Part shown: positions 40,106 through 48,945 of the stretch, in pieces
Layout of the letters: the number at the start of each line of letters is the position of its first letter
How positions within the stretch are numbered: position 1 is the stretch's first letter
Origin: Tepidimonas sediminis
GTDB taxonomy: Bacteria; Pseudomonadota; Gammaproteobacteria; Burkholderiales; Burkholderiaceae_C
NCBI RefSeq assembly: GCF_007556605.1
Contig: NZ_VJND01000015.1
Span: 1-56,294 of the forward strand
DNA: 56,294 bases
Direction of reading: 5' to 3'
The notes under the pieces: model-generated
Seen by the model: the letters and a program-made list of their open reading frames with translations, nothing else
The model's database searches: none
What the model was told of the DNA's origin: nothing
Position numbers and translations under genes: made by a program

Positions 40106-41221
40106 ATGACCGCCTCGTCCACCCCCACCCTGGGGCACCGCATCGCCGTCATCCCCGGCGACGGCATCGGCACCGAGGTCATGCCCGAGGGCCTGCGCGT
40201 GCTGGAAGCCGCAGCCAGCCGCTTCGGCCTCGACCTGCGCTTCGAGACCTTCGACTTCGCCTGCTGGCCGTACTACGAGCGCCACGGCGCGATGCTGCCG
40301 CCCGACTGGCAGGACATCCTCGGCGGGTTCGACGCGATCTACTTCGGCGCGGTCGGCTGGCCCGAGAAGATCCCGGACCACGTCTCGCTGTGGGGCTCGC
40401 TGCTGCAGTTTCGCCGCGCGTTCGACCAGTACGTCAACCTGCGCCCGGCGCGGCTGATGCCGGGGGTGCGCGCGCCGCTGGTGCGCGCCGACGGCACGCC
40501 GTACGCGCCCGGCGAGATCGACATGCTGATCGTGCGCGAGAACACCGAGGGCGAGTACTCCAGCATCGGCGGGCGCATGTTCGAGGGCACCGAGCGCGAG
40601 CTGGTGGTGCAGGAGACGGTGATGACGCGCCACGGGGTGGACCGCGTGCTGCGCTTCGCGTTCGAGCAGGCGCGCCGCCGCCGCGGCCGCCTGACCAGCG
40701 CCACCAAATCCAACGGCATCGCCATCACGATGCCGTACTGGGACGAGCGCGTGCGGGCGATGGCGGCGGCCTACCCGGACGTGGCGGTGGACCAGTACCA
40801 CATCGACATCCTGACCGCGCACTTCGTGCAGCGGCCGGATCGCTTCGACGTCGTCGTGGCCAGCAACCTGTTCGGCGACATCCTGAGCGACCTGGCGCCG
40901 GCCTGCACCGGCACGATCGGCATCGCGCCGTCGGCCAACCTCAACCCCGAGCGGCGCTTTCCGTCGCTGTTCGAGCCGGTGCACGGCTCGGCGCCGGACA
41001 TCGCCGGCCGCGGCATCGCCAACCCGATCGGGCAGATCTGGTCCGGCGCGCTGATGCTGGACTTTCTCGGCCACCGGGAGGCGCACGACGCCATCGTGCG
41101 CGCCATCGAGGCGGCGCTGGCGCCCGGCAGCGGCGCGCCGCGCACGCCGGACCTGGGCGGGCGCGCCGGCACCGCCGACCTCGGCCGCGCGATCGCCGAG
41201 GCGCTGCGCGCGGGGGCCTGA
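40106..41221 (+). CDS. Tartrate / D-malate dehydrogenase, beta-decarboxylating
   Basis: A 371-residue member of the isocitrate/isopropylmalate dehydrogenase family, closest to tartrate dehydrogenase/decarboxylase (TtuC) and D-malate dehydrogenase (DmlA). RIAVIPGDGIGTEV opens the fold; substrate and Mg residues lie in VRENTEGEYSSIGGRMFEG, TKSNGI and the Asp cluster in NLFGDILSDLAP; FEPVHGSAPDIAG is the NAD site. GGGAGA lies seven bases before the ATG. Isopropylmalate dehydrogenase is less likely because the extended insert around PYAPGEIDMLIV and the N-terminal helix fit TtuC-type enzymes. Confidence 0.88.
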   Translation: MTASSTPTLGHRIAVIPGDGIGTEVMPEGLRVLEAAASRFGLDLRFETFDFACWPYYERHGAMLPPDWQDILGGFDAIYFGAVGWPEKIPDHVSLWGSLLQFRRAFDQYVNLRPARLMPGVRAPLVRADGTPYAPGEIDMLIVRENTEGEYSSIGGRMFEGTERELVVQETVMTRHGVDRVLRFAFEQARRRRGRLTSATKSNGIAITMPYWDERVRAMAAAYPDVAVDQYHIDILTAHFVQRPDRFDVVVASNLFGDILSDLAPACTGTIGIAPSANLNPERRFPSLFEPVHGSAPDIAGRGIANPIGQIWSGALMLDFLGHREAHDAIVRAIEAALAPGSGAPRTPDLGGRAGTADLGRAIAEALRAGA

Positions 41222-41225
41222 CGGC

Positions 41226-41231
41226 TAGAAT
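41226..41231 (+). promoter_or_regulatory. Candidate -10 (TAGAAT) of hupB
   Basis: TAGAAT lies five bases after the tartrate dehydrogenase stop and 60 bases before the hupB start. The -35 is not clear. Confidence 0.45.
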
Positions 41232-41290
41232 ACGGCGCCTTTTCGCCGGTGCGCCTGGGTGGCGCACCGCACCTGCGGAGAGCCATATCG

Positions 41291-41566
41291 ATGAACAAGG
41301 CACAACTGATCGAACACATTGCCGAACGCGCGCAGCTGACGCGGCAGGAGGCGGCCCGGGCGCTGGAGGCCGTGCTGGAGGGAGTGACGCAGACGCTGGT
41401 GCGCGGCGGCGAGGTCACGCTGGTGGGCTTCGGCACGTTCGCGGTCGACGAGCGCGCCGCGCGCAAGGGTCGCAACCCCAAGACCGGCGAGCCGGTCGAC
41501 ATTCCAGCCGCTAGAATGCCGAAATTCCGGCCCGGCAAGGCCCTGCGCGACGCCGTCAACGGCTGA
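41291..41566 (+). CDS. hupB: DNA-binding protein HU-beta
   Basis: A 91-residue nucleoid protein. MNKAQLIEHIAERA opens the helical body; GFGTFAVDERAARKGRNPKTGE is the histone-like signature and DNA-binding arm, and KFRPGKALRDAVN closes it. HU forms dimers that bend DNA. GGAGAG lies upstream of the ATG; the earlier frame start at 41249 is rejected. hupB followed by a tRNA and ppiD is a familiar proteobacterial order; lon, often upstream, is not here. Confidence 0.95.
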   Translation: MNKAQLIEHIAERAQLTRQEAARALEAVLEGVTQTLVRGGEVTLVGFGTFAVDERAARKGRNPKTGEPVDIPAARMPKFRPGKALRDAVNG

Positions 41567-41620
41567 AGCCGGCAGGGACCGGCGCCAGGCGGCCATCCCC
41601 CGGGGCGCGGCCGCACGGGC

Positions 41621-41696
41621 GGGTGCTTAGCTCAGCTGGCAGAGCGGCGCCCTTACAAGGCGTAGGTCGGCGGTTCGAACCCGTCAGCACCCACCA
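41621..41696 (+). tRNA. tRNA-Val (anticodon UAC)
   Basis: A complete 76-base cloverleaf: acceptor GGGTGCT with AGCACCC, D arm GCTC...GAGC, anticodon loop CTTACAA with TAC at the centre, T loop TTCGAAC, and an encoded ACCA end. It lies between hupB and ppiD, 54 bases after hupB; it may be cut from their shared transcript. Confidence 0.97.
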
Positions 41697-41753
41697 CCCC
41701 CTGCATCGCCCCGCTTTCCCCTTCCCCAGTCTGCCGACGTGCCCTGACACCCC

Positions 41754-43646
41754 ATGTTCGACCTGTTCCGCAACAACATGAAGGTGCTGATGGCACTGCT
41801 CATGTTGCTGATCATCCCGTCGTTCGTCTTCTTCGGCGTGCAGGGCTACACCAGTCTGCGCGAGCGTGCCGAGCCGGTGGCGCGCGTGGCGGGCGAGCGC
41901 ATCACGCGCCCCGAATGGGAGGCCGCGCACCGGCGCGAGGTCGAGCGGCTGGCGGCCAGCATGCCGGGGCTGGACCGCGCGCTGCTGGAAAGCGAGGACA
42001 GCCGCCGCGCGACGCTGCAGCGCATGGTCGACGAGCGCGTGCTGGCGCGCGCCGCGCAGGATCTGCGCATGGTCGTGACCGACCGCCAGCTCGCCGCCGA
42101 GCTGCTGCGTGACCCGACGATCGCCAGCCTGCGCAAGGCCGACGGCACACTGGATACCCAGCGCTACCAGGACCTGCTGCGCAGCCAGGGGCTGACCGCG
42201 CCGCAGTACGAGGCGCTGGTGCGCGCCGACCTGGCGCGCCGCCGCCTGCCGGAGCTGGTGCAGGCCAGCGCCTTCCTGCCGCTCGCCAGCGTCGAGCTGG
42301 CCACGGCGGCCTGGTTCGAACGGCGCGAGGTGGCGCTGGCAAGGTTTCGTCCGGCCGACTTCGCCGCCGGGGTGCGCGTCACCGACGAGGAGCTGCGCGC
42401 CCACCACGCCGCGCATGGCCAGGACTTCCGCACGCCGGAGCAGGCGGTGGTGGAGTACCTGCTGCTCGACCGCGACGCGGTGGCGCGGCGCCTGCAGCCG
42501 AGCGAGGGCGAGCTGCGTCACTATTACGAGCAGAACGCGGCGCGCGCCGGCCAGCGCGAGCAACGCCGCGCCGCGCACATCCTGCTGCAGGCCGACACGG
42601 CCGAGGCCAAGGCGCGCGTGCGGGCGCGGGCCGAGCAGCTGCTGGCCGAGGTGCGCGCCCAGCCGGCACGCTTCGCCGAGCTGGCGCGCCAGCACTCGCA
42701 GGACCCCGGTTCGGCCAGCCAGGGCGGCGATCTGGGCTGGTTCGGCCGCGGCGCGATGGTCAAGCCGTTCGAGGATGCGGTGTTCGCGCTGGCCAAGGGG
42801 CAGATCTCCGACATCGTCGAGAGCGAGTTCGGCCTGCACATCATCCAGCTGCTGGACGTGCGGCAGGAGCCGGTGGAGCCCTACGAGCGCGCGCGTGCGC
42901 GCCTGGTCGAGGAATGGCGCGCCCAGCAGGCCGCGCGCCAGTTCGCCGAACAGGCCGAGCGCTTCGGCAACCTGGTCTACGAGCAGCCCGACAGCCTGCA
43001 GCCGGCGGCCGAGGCGCTGGGGCTGACGGTGCGGCGCGCCACCGTCGAGCGGCAGGGGCCGGTCGGCGGCGACGCCGACCCCGCGCTGGCCGAGCCGGCG
43101 GCGCTGCGCGCCATCTTTGACGAGGAAGCGCTGCGGCGCAAGCTCAACAGCCGTGCCATCGAGCTGCGCGGCAACCGCCTGCTGGCGGTGCGCGTCGTCG
43201 AGCACCGGCCGGCGCAGGCCCAGCCGTTCGAGGCGGTGGCCGAGCAGGTGCGCGCGGCGCTGGTGGCCGAGCGCGCCCGCGCGGCCGCGCTGGAGCAGGC
43301 GCGTCAGCGGCTGGCGCAATGGCGCACGCAGCCGCCGGCCGACGGCGCACTGGGCAGCCCGGTGGTGGTGTCGCGCCAGGCCGCGCAGGGGCTCGACGCG
43401 CGCCTGGTGCGCGCGGCGCTGGCGGTGCCGCTGCAGGGGGAAGCGCCGGCATGGACGCTGGTGGACCTCGGCGCGGAGGGGGCCGCGGTGCTGCGCGTGC
43501 GGCGCGCGGCGGCGCGGCCGGCGCCCGCGCCCGAGCAGGCGCGCGCCGAGGCGCGCGAGCTGGCACGTCTGTGGGGCGAGGGCGAGGCGCGTGCGCTGCT
43601 GGCGGCGCTGCGCGCGCGCTACCAGGCCGAGCTGCTGGTCAAGTGA
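41754..43646 (+). CDS. ppiD: Periplasmic folding chaperone PpiD (SurA N-terminal and parvulin domains)
   Basis: A 630-residue inner-membrane-anchored chaperone. One membrane helix at residues 11-30 ([19 protein letters not shown]), SurA-like N-terminal region ([20 protein letters not shown]), a parvulin domain at about 265-365 ([27 protein letters not shown] then [28 protein letters not shown]) and a helical C-terminal region. It helps fold exported proteins leaving the Sec translocon. Length and layout match PpiD. No strong ribosome site; the first Met before the helix is used. Confidence 0.92.
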   Translation: MFDLFRNNMKVLMALLMLLIIPSFVFFGVQGYTSLRERAEPVARVAGERITRPEWEAAHRREVERLAASMPGLDRALLESEDSRRATLQRMVDERVLARAAQDLRMVVTDRQLAAELLRDPTIASLRKADGTLDTQRYQDLLRSQGLTAPQYEALVRADLARRRLPELVQASAFLPLASVELATAAWFERREVALARFRPADFAAGVRVTDEELRAHHAAHGQDFRTPEQAVVEYLLLDRDAVARRLQPSEGELRHYYEQNAARAGQREQRRAAHILLQADTAEAKARVRARAEQLLAEVRAQPARFAELARQHSQDPGSASQGGDLGWFGRGAMVKPFEDAVFALAKGQISDIVESEFGLHIIQLLDVRQEPVEPYERARARLVEEWRAQQAARQFAEQAERFGNLVYEQPDSLQPAAEALGLTVRRATVERQGPVGGDADPALAEPAALRAIFDEEALRRKLNSRAIELRGNRLLAVRVVEHRPAQAQPFEAVAEQVRAALVAERARAAALEQARQRLAQWRTQPPADGALGSPVVVSRQAAQGLDARLVRAALAVPLQGEAPAWTLVDLGAEGAAVLRVRRAAARPAPAPEQARAEARELARLWGEGEARALLAALRARYQAELLVK

Positions 43647-43682
43647 GGCATCCTTGTCGTCCGAAAGGGGTGCCGAACCGGT

Positions 43683-43688
43683 TATAAT
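43683..43688 (+). promoter_or_regulatory. -10 element (TATAAT) of the tRNA-His gene
   Basis: A perfect TATAAT lies 13 bases before the tRNA. The best -35-like hexamer (TTGTCG, 43654-43659) is 23 bases away, so the -35 is uncertain. Confidence 0.6.
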
Positions 43689-43701
43689 GACAGCTTCCAC
43701 G

Positions 43702-43777
43702 GTGGCTGTAGCTCAGTTGGTAGAGTCCCAGATTGTGATTCTGGTTGTCGTGGGTTCGAGTCCCATCAGCCACCCCA
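43702..43777 (+). tRNA. tRNA-His (anticodon GUG)
   Basis: A complete cloverleaf: acceptor GTGGCTG with CAGCCAC, anticodon loop TTGTGAT with GTG, T loop TTCGAGT, discriminator C73 and encoded CCA. Base 43701 is G, the extra G-1 that pairs with C73 and identifies tRNA-His. It has its own -10 upstream and terminator downstream. Confidence 0.97.
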
Positions 43778-43786
43778 CACTGCCCG

Positions 43787-43818
43787 ACCCGGCCGGTTGA
43801 TCCCGCGCCGGGTTTTTT
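43787..43818 (+). terminator. Intrinsic terminator after tRNA-His
   Basis: ACCCGGC (43787-43793) pairs with GCCGGGT (43807-43813) across a 13-base loop, followed by a run of six T (43813-43818). Confidence 0.8.
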
Positions 43819-43879
43819 CTTGGCTGCCGGCCGGGCTCTGGCCGCGGCGGTCGCGGCGTCGTTGTACGATGAGAGGGCG

Positions 43880-45025
43880 ATGGACGTCACCCCGGCCGGT
43901 TCCGACGCGCGCGACGCCTACGAGCGCGAGCTCGGCCCGCAGCGCATCCGCACCGCGCGCGAGTTCGCGGTGCTGGGCGCGACGCTGTATGCGCTGTTCG
44001 GCATCCTCGACTGGTGGGCCATCCCGTCGGCGCTGCACGCGGTGTGGCTGGTGCGGGCGGTGGTCGTCGCGTGGCTGCTCGGGCTGCTGGCACTGACGCG
44101 CTGGCCCGGCTTTCTGGGGCACTATCCGGCCATCATGGTCACCAGCTTCGTGGTCGTCGGGCTGGGCATCGAGGTGATGGTGCTGCTCGCCGGTCCGCAC
44201 GACTTGGCGCGCTGGCTCTATTACACCGGGCTGATCCTGGTGGTGATGGCGCTGTACACCTTCACCTACCTGCCGGTGTGGATCCTGGGTGGCGTGGGCT
44301 TCGGCCTGGTGGTGCTGTACCTGCTGATCGCGGTGGGAGCGCAGCGCATGACCGGCCCGGGCGATGCCGAGGCGCTGCTGGCGCACGCCTTCTTCTTCGT
44401 CAGCGCCAACATCATCGGCGTGATCGCGGCGCGTCAGCGCCAGCGCCTGCTGCACGAGGGCTTCTGGCTGCGTCAGCGGTTACGTGGCGAGCTGCAGCGC
44501 ACGGTGCGGGAGAAGGAGCTGACCGAATGGCGGGCGCTGCGCGACCCGCTGACCGGTCTGGCCAACCGCGAGGCGCTGATGCGCCAGCTTCGGGCCCGCC
44601 TGGCCGCGGTTCGGCAGGGGCGGGGGCAGGTGGTCGTGCTGTTCGTCGATCTGGACGGTTTCAAGCAGGTCAATGACCAGCTCGGGCACGCGGTCGGCGA
44701 CGAGGTGCTGCGCATCGTCGCCCGGCGGCTGGAGCGCTGCGTGCGCGACCGCGATCTGGTGGCCCGCCTCGGCGGCGACGAGTTCGCCGTGGTGCTCTGG
44801 CTGGAGGACGGCGGGGACGAGGCGGTGGTGCAGCGCGTGGCGCAGGCGATCGAGGAGGCCGCCGCGCAGCCGATCGTCGAGCCCGACGTGCCGCTGCCGC
44901 TGGGCGCCAGCGTCGGCGTGGCGCGCCACCCGCAGGACGGAGAGGAAGCGGCGCAGCTGCTGCGCGTGGCCGATGCGCGCATGTACGAGGTCAAGGCGCG
45001 CCGTCACCAGCGGCTCGGCCGCTGA
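43880..45025 (+). CDS. Membrane diguanylate cyclase (GGDEF)
   Basis: A 381-residue protein. Residues 30-190 contain about six hydrophobic helices with short loops (a membrane sensor without a known domain name), then a linker helix and a GGDEF domain: DPLTGLANREALMRQL, FVDLDGFKQVND and ARLGGDEF. RDRD five residues upstream is a complete RxxD inhibitory site. It should make cyclic di-GMP. The ATG at 43880 follows GAGAGGG; the earlier frame overlaps the tRNA and terminator. TACGAT at about 43865 may be a -10. No partner gene is adjacent. Confidence 0.88.
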   Translation: MDVTPAGSDARDAYERELGPQRIRTAREFAVLGATLYALFGILDWWAIPSALHAVWLVRAVVVAWLLGLLALTRWPGFLGHYPAIMVTSFVVVGLGIEVMVLLAGPHDLARWLYYTGLILVVMALYTFTYLPVWILGGVGFGLVVLYLLIAVGAQRMTGPGDAEALLAHAFFFVSANIIGVIAARQRQRLLHEGFWLRQRLRGELQRTVREKELTEWRALRDPLTGLANREALMRQLRARLAAVRQGRGQVVVLFVDLDGFKQVNDQLGHAVGDEVLRIVARRLERCVRDRDLVARLGGDEFAVVLWLEDGGDEAVVQRVAQAIEEAAAQPIVEPDVPLPLGASVGVARHPQDGEEAAQLLRVADARMYEVKARRHQRLGR

Positions 45026-45126
45026 CGGCTGCGCAGGCGGGGCAGCGGCCGCTGCTACCATAGCGGCCCAGCGCCGCGCGGCACGGGGCCGGCGGTACCG
45101 TCTCCTCAGGGAGTGTTGCGACGACC

Positions 45127-46230
45127 ATGGCCAAAGGCATGATCCTCGCCGCGGGACAGGGCACCCGCGTGCGTCCGCTCACCAAAGACCTGCCCAAACC
45201 GATGATCCCCATCCTGGACAAGCCGGTGATGGAGTACCTGGTGGAGCGGCTGGCCGCGCACGGCGTGCGCCAGATCATGGTCAACGTGGCCTGGAACCAC
45301 CACAAGATCGAGCAGTACTTCCGCGACGGTCGCCGCTGGGGGGTGGAGATCGGCTACTCGTACGAGGGTACCTACGAGCACGGCGACATCCTGCCGCGGC
45401 CGCTGGGCTCGGCGGGCGGCATGAAGCGCATCCAGGACATGAGCGGCTTCTTCGACGAGACCACCATCGTCCTGTGCGGGGATGCGCTGGTCGACCTGGA
45501 CATCACCGCGGCGCTGGCGGAGCACCGCGCCAAGGGGGCGCTGGCCAGCGTGGTGACGCTGCCGGTGCCGCGCGAGCAGGTCGGCAACTACGGCATCGTG
45601 GTGGCCGACGAGGACGGGCGCGTGGTCTCGTTCCAGGAAAAGCCGCGGCCCGAGGAGGCGCGCTCGAATCTGGCCAGCACCGGCATCTACATCTTCGAGC
45701 CGGCGGTGCTGGACCTGGTGCCGTCGGGGCGGGTGTTCGACATCGGTGCGGAGCTGTTTCCGCTGCTGGTCGAGCGCGGCCTGCCGTTCTACGCGCAGAG
45801 CCGGCCGTTTCACTGGATCGACATCGGGCGCGTGAGCGACTACTGGTCGGTGCTGCAGCGCGTGCTCAGCGGCGAGATCGCCGACCTGCGCATGCCGGGC
45901 ACCGAGGTGCGCCCGGGCGTGTGGGTCGGGCTCAACACGCGCATCGACTTCGACCGCGTGCAGGTGACCGGACCGGTCTACATCGGCTCCAGCGTGCGGC
46001 TGGAGGAGGGCTGCTCCGTCGTCGGGCCGGCGTGGATCGGCCACGGCAGCCACCTGCGCGCCGGCTCGCGCGTGGAGCGCAGCGTGCTGTTCGAGTACAC
46101 GCGCATCGGCGCCGGCATGCTGTTCCAGGACATGATCGTCTCGCCGAGCTACTGCGTGGACCGCCACGGCCGCGCCACCTACGTCGGCGACGACCGCTGC
46201 CCGCTGCGCTGGGGCGACGCGCGCGCCTGA
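45127..46230 (+). CDS. NDP-sugar pyrophosphorylase (mannose-1-phosphate guanylyltransferase-like)
   Basis: A 367-residue sugar nucleotidyltransferase. LAAGQGTRVRPLTKDLPKPM at residues 7-26 is the nucleotide-binding signature with the catalytic Lys; VLCGDALVD holds the Mg-binding Asp; VSFQEKP and HWIDIGRVSDYW follow. The last 100 residues form a left-handed beta-helix (VTGPVYIGSSVRLEEGCSV). It links NTP and sugar 1-phosphate for envelope polysaccharides or glycosylation; GDP-mannose or NDP-glucose cannot be separated here. The 101-base gap before it contains a perfect palindrome GCAGCGGCCGCTGC (45042-45055). Confidence 0.85.
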   Translation: MAKGMILAAGQGTRVRPLTKDLPKPMIPILDKPVMEYLVERLAAHGVRQIMVNVAWNHHKIEQYFRDGRRWGVEIGYSYEGTYEHGDILPRPLGSAGGMKRIQDMSGFFDETTIVLCGDALVDLDITAALAEHRAKGALASVVTLPVPREQVGNYGIVVADEDGRVVSFQEKPRPEEARSNLASTGIYIFEPAVLDLVPSGRVFDIGAELFPLLVERGLPFYAQSRPFHWIDIGRVSDYWSVLQRVLSGEIADLRMPGTEVRPGVWVGLNTRIDFDRVQVTGPVYIGSSVRLEEGCSVVGPAWIGHGSHLRAGSRVERSVLFEYTRIGAGMLFQDMIVSPSYCVDRHGRATYVGDDRCPLRWGDARA

Positions 46231-46318
46231 GGCCGGGGCCGTCGGGACCGGCAGCCGATTCCGGCCGCTCGTCCGGGCGGCGGCTTGACGGGTGCGCTCG
46301 CGGGCAGGCTGCGGGTCG

Positions 46319-47707
46319 TCAGCGTGCGGCGTCGGCCGCGTGCAGCGGCGCCAGCCACGCCAGCGTCAGCGTCGCCGCAGTGGAGCCGACCAGCGCCCCG
46401 GCGAACGGCGCCAGCGTCGGCACGTTGGCCGGAAAGGTCGCCGCCACCAGGCCCTGCCAGAGGGAGCCGGCGGCCCAGGCGTCCGGCAGCACCGCGCCGA
46501 GCAGCCCGGCGGCCATGCCGACCAGCGCCGCGTGGCGCGGGGTGCGCCGCCACAGCCCCAGCAGCAGCGGCACCGCCGCGGTGGCGCACAGCAGGTCCGC
46601 CACCAGGAACAGCCGCAGCACCGACAGGCCCTGCCACGCGATGGCGACGACCGGCACCATCAGCAGCACGGTGGCCCAGCGTGCGCCCGCAAGGGTCGCG
46701 CCGGCGCGCTGTGTCACCAGCAGCGAGGCGATGGCGTTCTGCAGCGTGTCCACCGACGAAGCCACCAAGGCGACGGCCAGCACCAGCACCCCGGCCACGA
46801 TGAACGTCGGCGCCGGCTGCACCAGCGCGAACAGCGGCACCGGCGGCGACCCGAGCGGCAGGCCGCGCTGCGCCGCGACGATCCCCAGCGTCCCGACCAG
46901 CGCGACCGCGGCCGCGCTGCCGAGCGCCCCAAGCCACGCCGCGCGGTGCAGCGCGCGCTCGTCGGTGGCGGCCCAGATGCGCTGCCAGTAGCCCTGATGG
47001 AACAGGTTGGCCACGGTCACGGCGATGACGAGCGTGGCCGCCACCGACAGCGCCACCGGCAGCGGGGCCCCGGCGGGCGCGCCCGGGGCCGCGGCGGGGG
47101 CGCCTGGCTGGCCGAGCAGCCAGGCGGCCACCAGCGCCAGCAGCGCCAGCAGCAGCCAAGCCTGCCAGCGGTCGGTGGCGAGGCTGGCGCGCAGGCCACC
47201 CCAGGCGGTGTAGGCCAGCGTGGTCACCGCCACCGCCAGCACCGCCCAGCGTCCAGCGCCGCCGGTCAGCAGCGCCACCACCGAGCCGATCGCGGTCAGC
47301 TCCGCGGCCAGGAAGCACAGCATGTACAGCAGCGACAGCAGCAGCACCCAGCCGCGCACCGCCGGCCCGAAGCGCTGGCCGGCGTAGTCGGTCAGGCTGC
47401 GACCGGCCGGCAGCCGGCGCCGCAGCGCCGGGGCGCACCACGCCAGCACCAGGAAAGGCAGCGCCGCCCCGACGGCGTAGCCGGCCAGCGCCAGCGGGCC
47501 GACGAAGGCGCCGATCTCCGGCGGCACGAACAGGATCCACGCCCCCAACCCGGAGGCGACGAACGACAGGCCCAGCGTCGTGGCGCCCTGGGAGCCGCGT
47601 GCCGTCAGGTAGTCATCCAGCGAATCGCCCGCGGTGCGGGCGCGCAGCCCCACCAGCACGAAGACGAACAGCGCCGCGCCCACCGCGGCCATCGGCATCC
47701 AGGTCAT
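46319..47707 (-). CDS. Sodium:solute symporter (SSS), TPP riboswitch-controlled, ThiV-like
   Basis: A 462-residue membrane protein with about 13 helices. SLDDYLTARGSQGATTLGLS, LTDYAGQRFGPAVRG and SSVDTLQNAIASLLV are typical of SSS family members related to PanF and PutP. A complete TPP riboswitch directly upstream (47714-47833) makes thiamine or a pyrimidine/thiazole precursor the likely substrate; SSS proteins under such elements have been proposed as ThiV. GGAGGAAG at the riboswitch end precedes the ATG by six bases. No thiamine biosynthesis gene is adjacent. Substrate is inference from the riboswitch. Confidence 0.87.
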   Translation of the reverse strand: MTWMPMAAVGAALFVFVLVGLRARTAGDSLDDYLTARGSQGATTLGLSFVASGLGAWILFVPPEIGAFVGPLALAGYAVGAALPFLVLAWCAPALRRRLPAGRSLTDYAGQRFGPAVRGWVLLLSLLYMLCFLAAELTAIGSVVALLTGGAGRWAVLAVAVTTLAYTAWGGLRASLATDRWQAWLLLALLALVAAWLLGQPGAPAAAPGAPAGAPLPVALSVAATLVIAVTVANLFHQGYWQRIWAATDERALHRAAWLGALGSAAAVALVGTLGIVAAQRGLPLGSPPVPLFALVQPAPTFIVAGVLVLAVALVASSVDTLQNAIASLLVTQRAGATLAGARWATVLLMVPVVAIAWQGLSVLRLFLVADLLCATAAVPLLLGLWRRTPRHAALVGMAAGLLGAVLPDAWAAGSLWQGLVAATFPANVPTLAPFAGALVGSTAATLTLAWLAPLHAADAAR

Positions 47708-47713
47708 GTCGCG

Positions 47714-47833
47714 CTTCCTCCGCCGGTACGAACCGGATCAGGTTCCAGGGTCTGGACCACGGCCCCCGCGGCCTGCCGTCCACTCTCAGCCCGGGCCGTC
47801 CGCTGCCGCGGACACGCGCCGGGCTCCCCTGGC
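47714..47833 (-). ncRNA. TPP riboswitch (THI element)
   Basis: Reading the minus strand from 47833: CAGGGGAGCCCGGC, a GC-rich P3 insertion, the core CTGAGAG, then GACCCTGGAACCTGATCCGG and TACCGGCGGAGGAAG. These are the conserved pyrimidine- and pyrophosphate-binding pieces of the THI box in correct order. The end pairs into the ribosome site of the symporter, suggesting control of translation. TAGAAT at 47855-47850, inside the stop of the upstream gene, may be its -10. Confidence 0.95.
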
Positions 47834-47852
47834 GACTGCAGATGCCGGGATT

Positions 47853-48845
47853 CTAGTCGTCGTTGCGCAGCACCAGCTTGCCCAGCACGCGGCGGGCCTC
47901 GAGCCGCCGCAGCGCCTCGGGCAGCGCGGCCATCGGCAGCACGGTGTCGATCACCGGCCGGTAGTGACCCTGCAGGTAGCCCTGCACCAGCGCCTGCAGC
48001 AGCGCGGCGTTGGCGGCCGGCTCGCGGCGCGCGAACTCGCCCCAGAACACGCCGACGATTGAGGCTCCCTTGAGCAGCGGCAGGTTCAGCGGCAGGCTCG
48101 GGATCGCGCCGCCGGCAAAGCCGATCACCAGGAGGCGACCGCGCCAGGCGATCGAGCGCAGCACCGGTTCGGTCAGCGCCCCGCCCACCGGGTCGAAGAC
48201 GACGTCGGGCCCGCGGCCGTCGGTCAGGCGGCGCAGTTCGTCACGCAGCGTGCCGTCCGGCGTGTGCACCGAATAGTCGAGCACGGCGTCGGCGCCCAGG
48301 CGCTGCGCCAGCGCGCACTTGGCGGCGCTGGAGGCGGCGGCGACGACGCGCGCGCCGGCGGCCTTGGCGACCTGGATCGCCGCGGTGCCGACGCCGCCGG
48401 CGGCGCCCAGCACCAGCACCGTCTCGCCGGGGCGCAGTGCGCCGCGATCCAGCAGCGCATGGTGCGCGGTGGCGTAGGTCATGATGAAGGCCGCCGCGTC
48501 CTGCAGCGCAAAGCCCGGCGGCAGCGGCAGGCACAGGTGCGCCGGCACCACCGCGTGCGTGGCGAAGGCGCCGGTGCCGGCCAGGCACGCCACCGGCTGA
48601 CCCGGGGTCAGGGTGGTGACGCCGGCGCCCACGGCGCGCACGACGCCGGCGAACTCCGCCCCGGGCACGAAGGGGGGCTCGGGCCGGTGCTGGTAGCGTC
48701 CCTGCACGATCAGCAGGTCGGGATAGTTGACGCTGGCGGCGGCGATCTCCACCAGCACCTCGCCGGCGCCGGGGACGGGGTCAGGACGCTCGCCCCAGCG
48801 CAGGGCGTCCAGGCCGGTGGGCTGTTCACAGATCCAGGCTCGCAT
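47853..48845 (-). CDS. NADPH:quinone oxidoreductase, zinc-free MDR family
   Basis: A 330-residue medium-chain dehydrogenase/reductase without zinc ligands. GroES-like N-terminal domain (SVNYPDLLIVQGRYQ then PFVPGAEFAGVV) and a Rossmann domain with LVLGAAGGVGTAAIQVAKA near residue 145. VFDPVGG and the C-terminal LEARRVLGKLVL are usual for Qor/crotonyl-CoA reductase-like enzymes. Substrate unknown. GAGGAAG lies eight bases before the ATG. It diverges from surE; the gap is about 100 bases. Confidence 0.87.
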   Translation of the reverse strand: MRAWICEQPTGLDALRWGERPDPVPGAGEVLVEIAAASVNYPDLLIVQGRYQHRPEPPFVPGAEFAGVVRAVGAGVTTLTPGQPVACLAGTGAFATHAVVPAHLCLPLPPGFALQDAAAFIMTYATAHHALLDRGALRPGETVLVLGAAGGVGTAAIQVAKAAGARVVAAASSAAKCALAQRLGADAVLDYSVHTPDGTLRDELRRLTDGRGPDVVFDPVGGALTEPVLRSIAWRGRLLVIGFAGGAIPSLPLNLPLLKGASIVGVFWGEFARREPAANAALLQALVQGYLQGHYRPVIDTVLPMAALPEALRRLEARRVLGKLVLRNDD

Positions 48846-48932
48846 CGGGATGCTTCCTCAGGCATGACGACCGCGGCATGCTAGCGCCGGGGGCGCGCGG
48901 CGGCTGTCGCCGAGGCGGCGCGGCGTCCGGCC

Positions 48933-48938
48933 TACAAT
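48933..48938 (+). promoter_or_regulatory. Candidate -10 (TACAAT) of surE, near-leaderless
   Basis: TACAAT ends seven bases before the surE ATG at 48946, so the transcript would begin at or next to the start codon. There is no ribosome site. A -35 is not evident. Confidence 0.5.
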
Positions 48939-48945
48939 GGCCGCC

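Noticed and set aside
41512-41517. TAGAAT inside the hupB 3' end as a promoter for tRNA-Val
   Set aside because: About 100 bases from the tRNA and without a spaced -35; likely chance within coding sequence.
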